Shown in pieces: positions 58,058 to 60,000 of a stretch of DNA of 60,000 nucleotides. The notes under the pieces were generated by a model. That model saw nothing but the letters and a program-made list of their open reading frames with translations. It was not told the origin of the DNA and searched no databases. A program made the position numbers and the translations under genes. The DNA is from Polytrichum commune (Eukaryota > Streptophyta > Polytrichopsida > Polytrichales > Polytrichaceae). Position 1 is the first letter of the stretch, and each line of letters opens with the position of its first letter. The stretch spans positions 44,761,169 through 44,821,168 of the forward strand of contig OX485806.1 of the NCBI GenBank assembly GCA_950295325.1. Reading direction: 5' to 3'.

Positions 58058-60000
58058 TTAACAACTTGAACTACCATGTCTATCACTATCATTACCCTGG
58101 TCGGCCTCTATGTCTAGGAAATCCAAAACTAGTTTGTTGAAAGGGCGGGTGTGACTAGGAGGTGGGGACGGTGCTTCCGCCAAAAGATAGACAATGTCAA
58201 CAGCATACGCATGGAGCTTAAACGTCATCGAAGGGGTTGCAAACATGTCCGCATTAAGGACACGAATTGGGCTCTCAATATGAACTCTGAAAATATAGAA
58301 CGAGAAAACAAAAAAAATTAGCACATGCCAAAAATCCGGAATCGAGAAAATAGAAATCCAAGCAAGCAAATTAGAGGCCAAGAACGAACTTACGCACACA
58401 GCAAATCAAAATTGCATTTCGCCATCTTGCGGGGAGGAGGAGCAAAAACTGACCCTCATTGTGGGGTAACATGCTGAGAAGTGTGTTCTTGCTCAGTCTC
58501 ACGCATGGAGAGGAGGATGGACTTGAAGATGTCGATATCTGACTCAAGCGCCACAATATGGCGTTGAATGGATCGACATGCAATGACGGAACCTCTTAGA
58601 AGAACGAAATGCAAGAAGATGACCATAAGGGAATGAATGGGAAATGAAACAAGTAAAATGAAAGCAAAAAAATAATAACAAAGACATGAGAAACAAAGAG
58701 AAGAAAAACCAACCAAAGCCACATTGCCAATCCATGATAATATCCTCCTTGTTAGTGAGGGCGGAGTAAATGATGGAGAAAAACTCGGGGCGCTTTTCAC
58801 GAGCATCTCTCCAAGGCACCCCATCTTTCCTCATCGACCGGTTCTTCGAATCGGCGAAGCTATTGAGCCAACCATCTCCCTTGAAATTATAACCCATGTC
58901 TTCCAAGTCCAAGGTCCGAACATTCAAAATAGATTCATTACGCACGAGCACCTTGATGAAGAACTTGCGAGTTTGCAAGAAATGAGAAAGGTAGAATGAA
59001 AAATACAAAAATGGAAGGGAAAAAAAAAAGAATACAAAAGGATGAAGCTAGAAAGGACTTACCAAGTCGGATGGATTAGTGGGCGATTGGACGTCAAGGT
59101 CATTTATGCTAAACCAGTCTTTGGCAATGTAGAAGTCCTGTGTATGTGCCCAGTTATGTATGGATCTAGACACATCAGGATCAGCAGCGTGTGCAAAAAC
59201 AAGAACACTGTCGTCATGGAGGTTGGCGTTTGCGAAGGCAAACTGAACCTCAAAGTAAGTCGAAGAACGTTTGTTCCACTGAGGAACATCTGACGATGAT
59301 GATGAGATGCCTGACACACAGAGGTTCTCAGGCACATCTACAAAGAGTAGATCAAGCTCTATATGCACTTTAGGCTTGGTATTAGGACGAGTACGACCCG
59401 CTCCAACCTGGAAACAAAAAATCCATGGAAAAATATAAGAAAACAAGTACTGAATTAGAATGAATGAACATGAAAACTAGATAATGTCGCAGAAACCTTA
59501 GTAAGGAATTCTTGGATGCGGCAGTAAGCCGGAGGGGGAATCTTGGACCGCATGAGATCCTCTATGAGGTCCCCCATGTCAACATTCTCAATCAAAAAAA
59601 CAGAAGACGACTTCTCCGAGGAGGTTGCGAAGGTATCAAGGGCAACGACCTTCCTCTTGCGCGGCACGGAGGGAATGGTGACACCGCTATGGGAAGGAGC
59701 GGAAACATGGTCCCGAGAGGGGGCAGAAGGAGTTGCCGTTGGATTTCCGACAACTGTGGTAGCTGGAGCTGCAGTGAGCTGAACAGAGGCCTTAGTGAAA
59801 GAACGGGTGGAGACTTGATTGGAGGCCACCTTCTTGCCTTTGCCCTTGGCCTTCACCGGTGCAACCTCCTTGTCATTGGTGGGAGGACCCGGATTCTCAT
59901 CTTCTTCCGGCTCATCCTCCAATTCAATTACCTCAGGGCGATTGGAAGTGAGGCTGTCATAGAGGGGTTCTTCTACATCGGGAACGAATTCACGAGAACA
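58058..60000 (-). CDS. Multi-exon gene with methyltransferase-like core; 5' end outside window
   Basis: Exons (minus): >60000-59497, 59407-59063, 58963-58714, 58592-58394, 58286-58058. All junctions are GT-AG and in frame, broken only by a TGA at 58458-58456. The first exon is acidic, then basic and Ser/Thr/Ala-rich, ending CRIQEFLTK. The second has VHIELDLLFVDVPENLCVSG and HDDSVLVFAHAADPDVSRS. The third has YNFKGDGWLNSFADSKNRS, EKRPEFFSIIYSALTNKED and IIMDWQCGF. The fourth has GSVIACRSIQRHIVALESD. The last has AEAPSPPPSHTRP and LVLDFLDIEAD. The P-x-x-F-F, IIMD...GFG and RH-x-x-ALE-x-D order matches motifs X, I and II of beta-class N6A/N4C methyltransferases; D-V-P-E sits where (D/N)PPY would be. 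Activity, substrate and whether this is a host gene or a transposon gene are unknown. A related dead copy lies at 31.05-34.20 kb. Confidence 0.6.

Overview
This window is nuclear DNA of a land plant. It carries one intact, intron-rich plant gene set in about 50 kb of retrotransposon and transposon debris. The only confident host gene is a 15-exon minus-strand gene (44014-52580) for a LisH/WD40 protein of the HOS15/TBL1 type. My reconstruction gives 615 residues; Arabidopsis HOS15 is about 613. The relic-rich spacers, and transposon families that I associate with seed-free plants, make a lycophyte or fern plausible. That is a guess, not something the sequence proves.

Layout. 1-14 kb is a nest of decayed Ty3/gypsy chromovirus pieces (integrase and chromodomain remnants at 2376-3919 on + and 13130-13867 on -). 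They have a long 3' non-coding block and ~0.94-0.97 kb LTRs bounded by TGTCGC...GCGACA ('LTR-1'). A second, longer LTR-like family bounded by TGTGAGCCC...GGGCTCACA ('LTR-2', 1.4-2.5 kb) has inserted into these and into itself. Several insertions still show 5-bp target duplications (CTGAA, CCGAG, AATAC; one-mismatch TCTCG/TCTCA). 15-23 kb is mostly further LTR-2 copies plus one solo LTR-1.

23-42 kb is AT-rich. It holds an unrecognised protein-coding relic (24.06-25.33 kb), minisatellites, fragments of a MULE-type DNA transposon (best copy 37.87-40.87 kb), a MITE-like element with homopolymer-G/C ends, an array of palindromic ~64-bp repeats, and a degenerate multi-exon gene on the minus strand (31.05-34.20 kb). 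43.0-43.8 kb holds an internally deleted Tc1-type transposase. 44.0-52.6 kb is the HOS15-like gene. 52.6-57.6 kb is gene-poor. 58.06-60.0 kb, open at the window edge, is a second and much better preserved copy of the multi-exon gene seen at 31-34 kb.

The most interesting observation is that two-copy family. Both copies share splice positions and a C-terminal region that reads like the SAM-binding half of a beta-class amino-methyltransferase (DNA N6A/N4C type): a K/R-x-P-x-x-F-F segment, then I-x-D-x-x-x-x-x-G, then R-H-x-x-A-L-E-x-D. The catalytic (D/N)PPY position is not canonical in either copy. It may be a domesticated or transposon-borne methyltransferase-like protein. All functional statements about it are inference.
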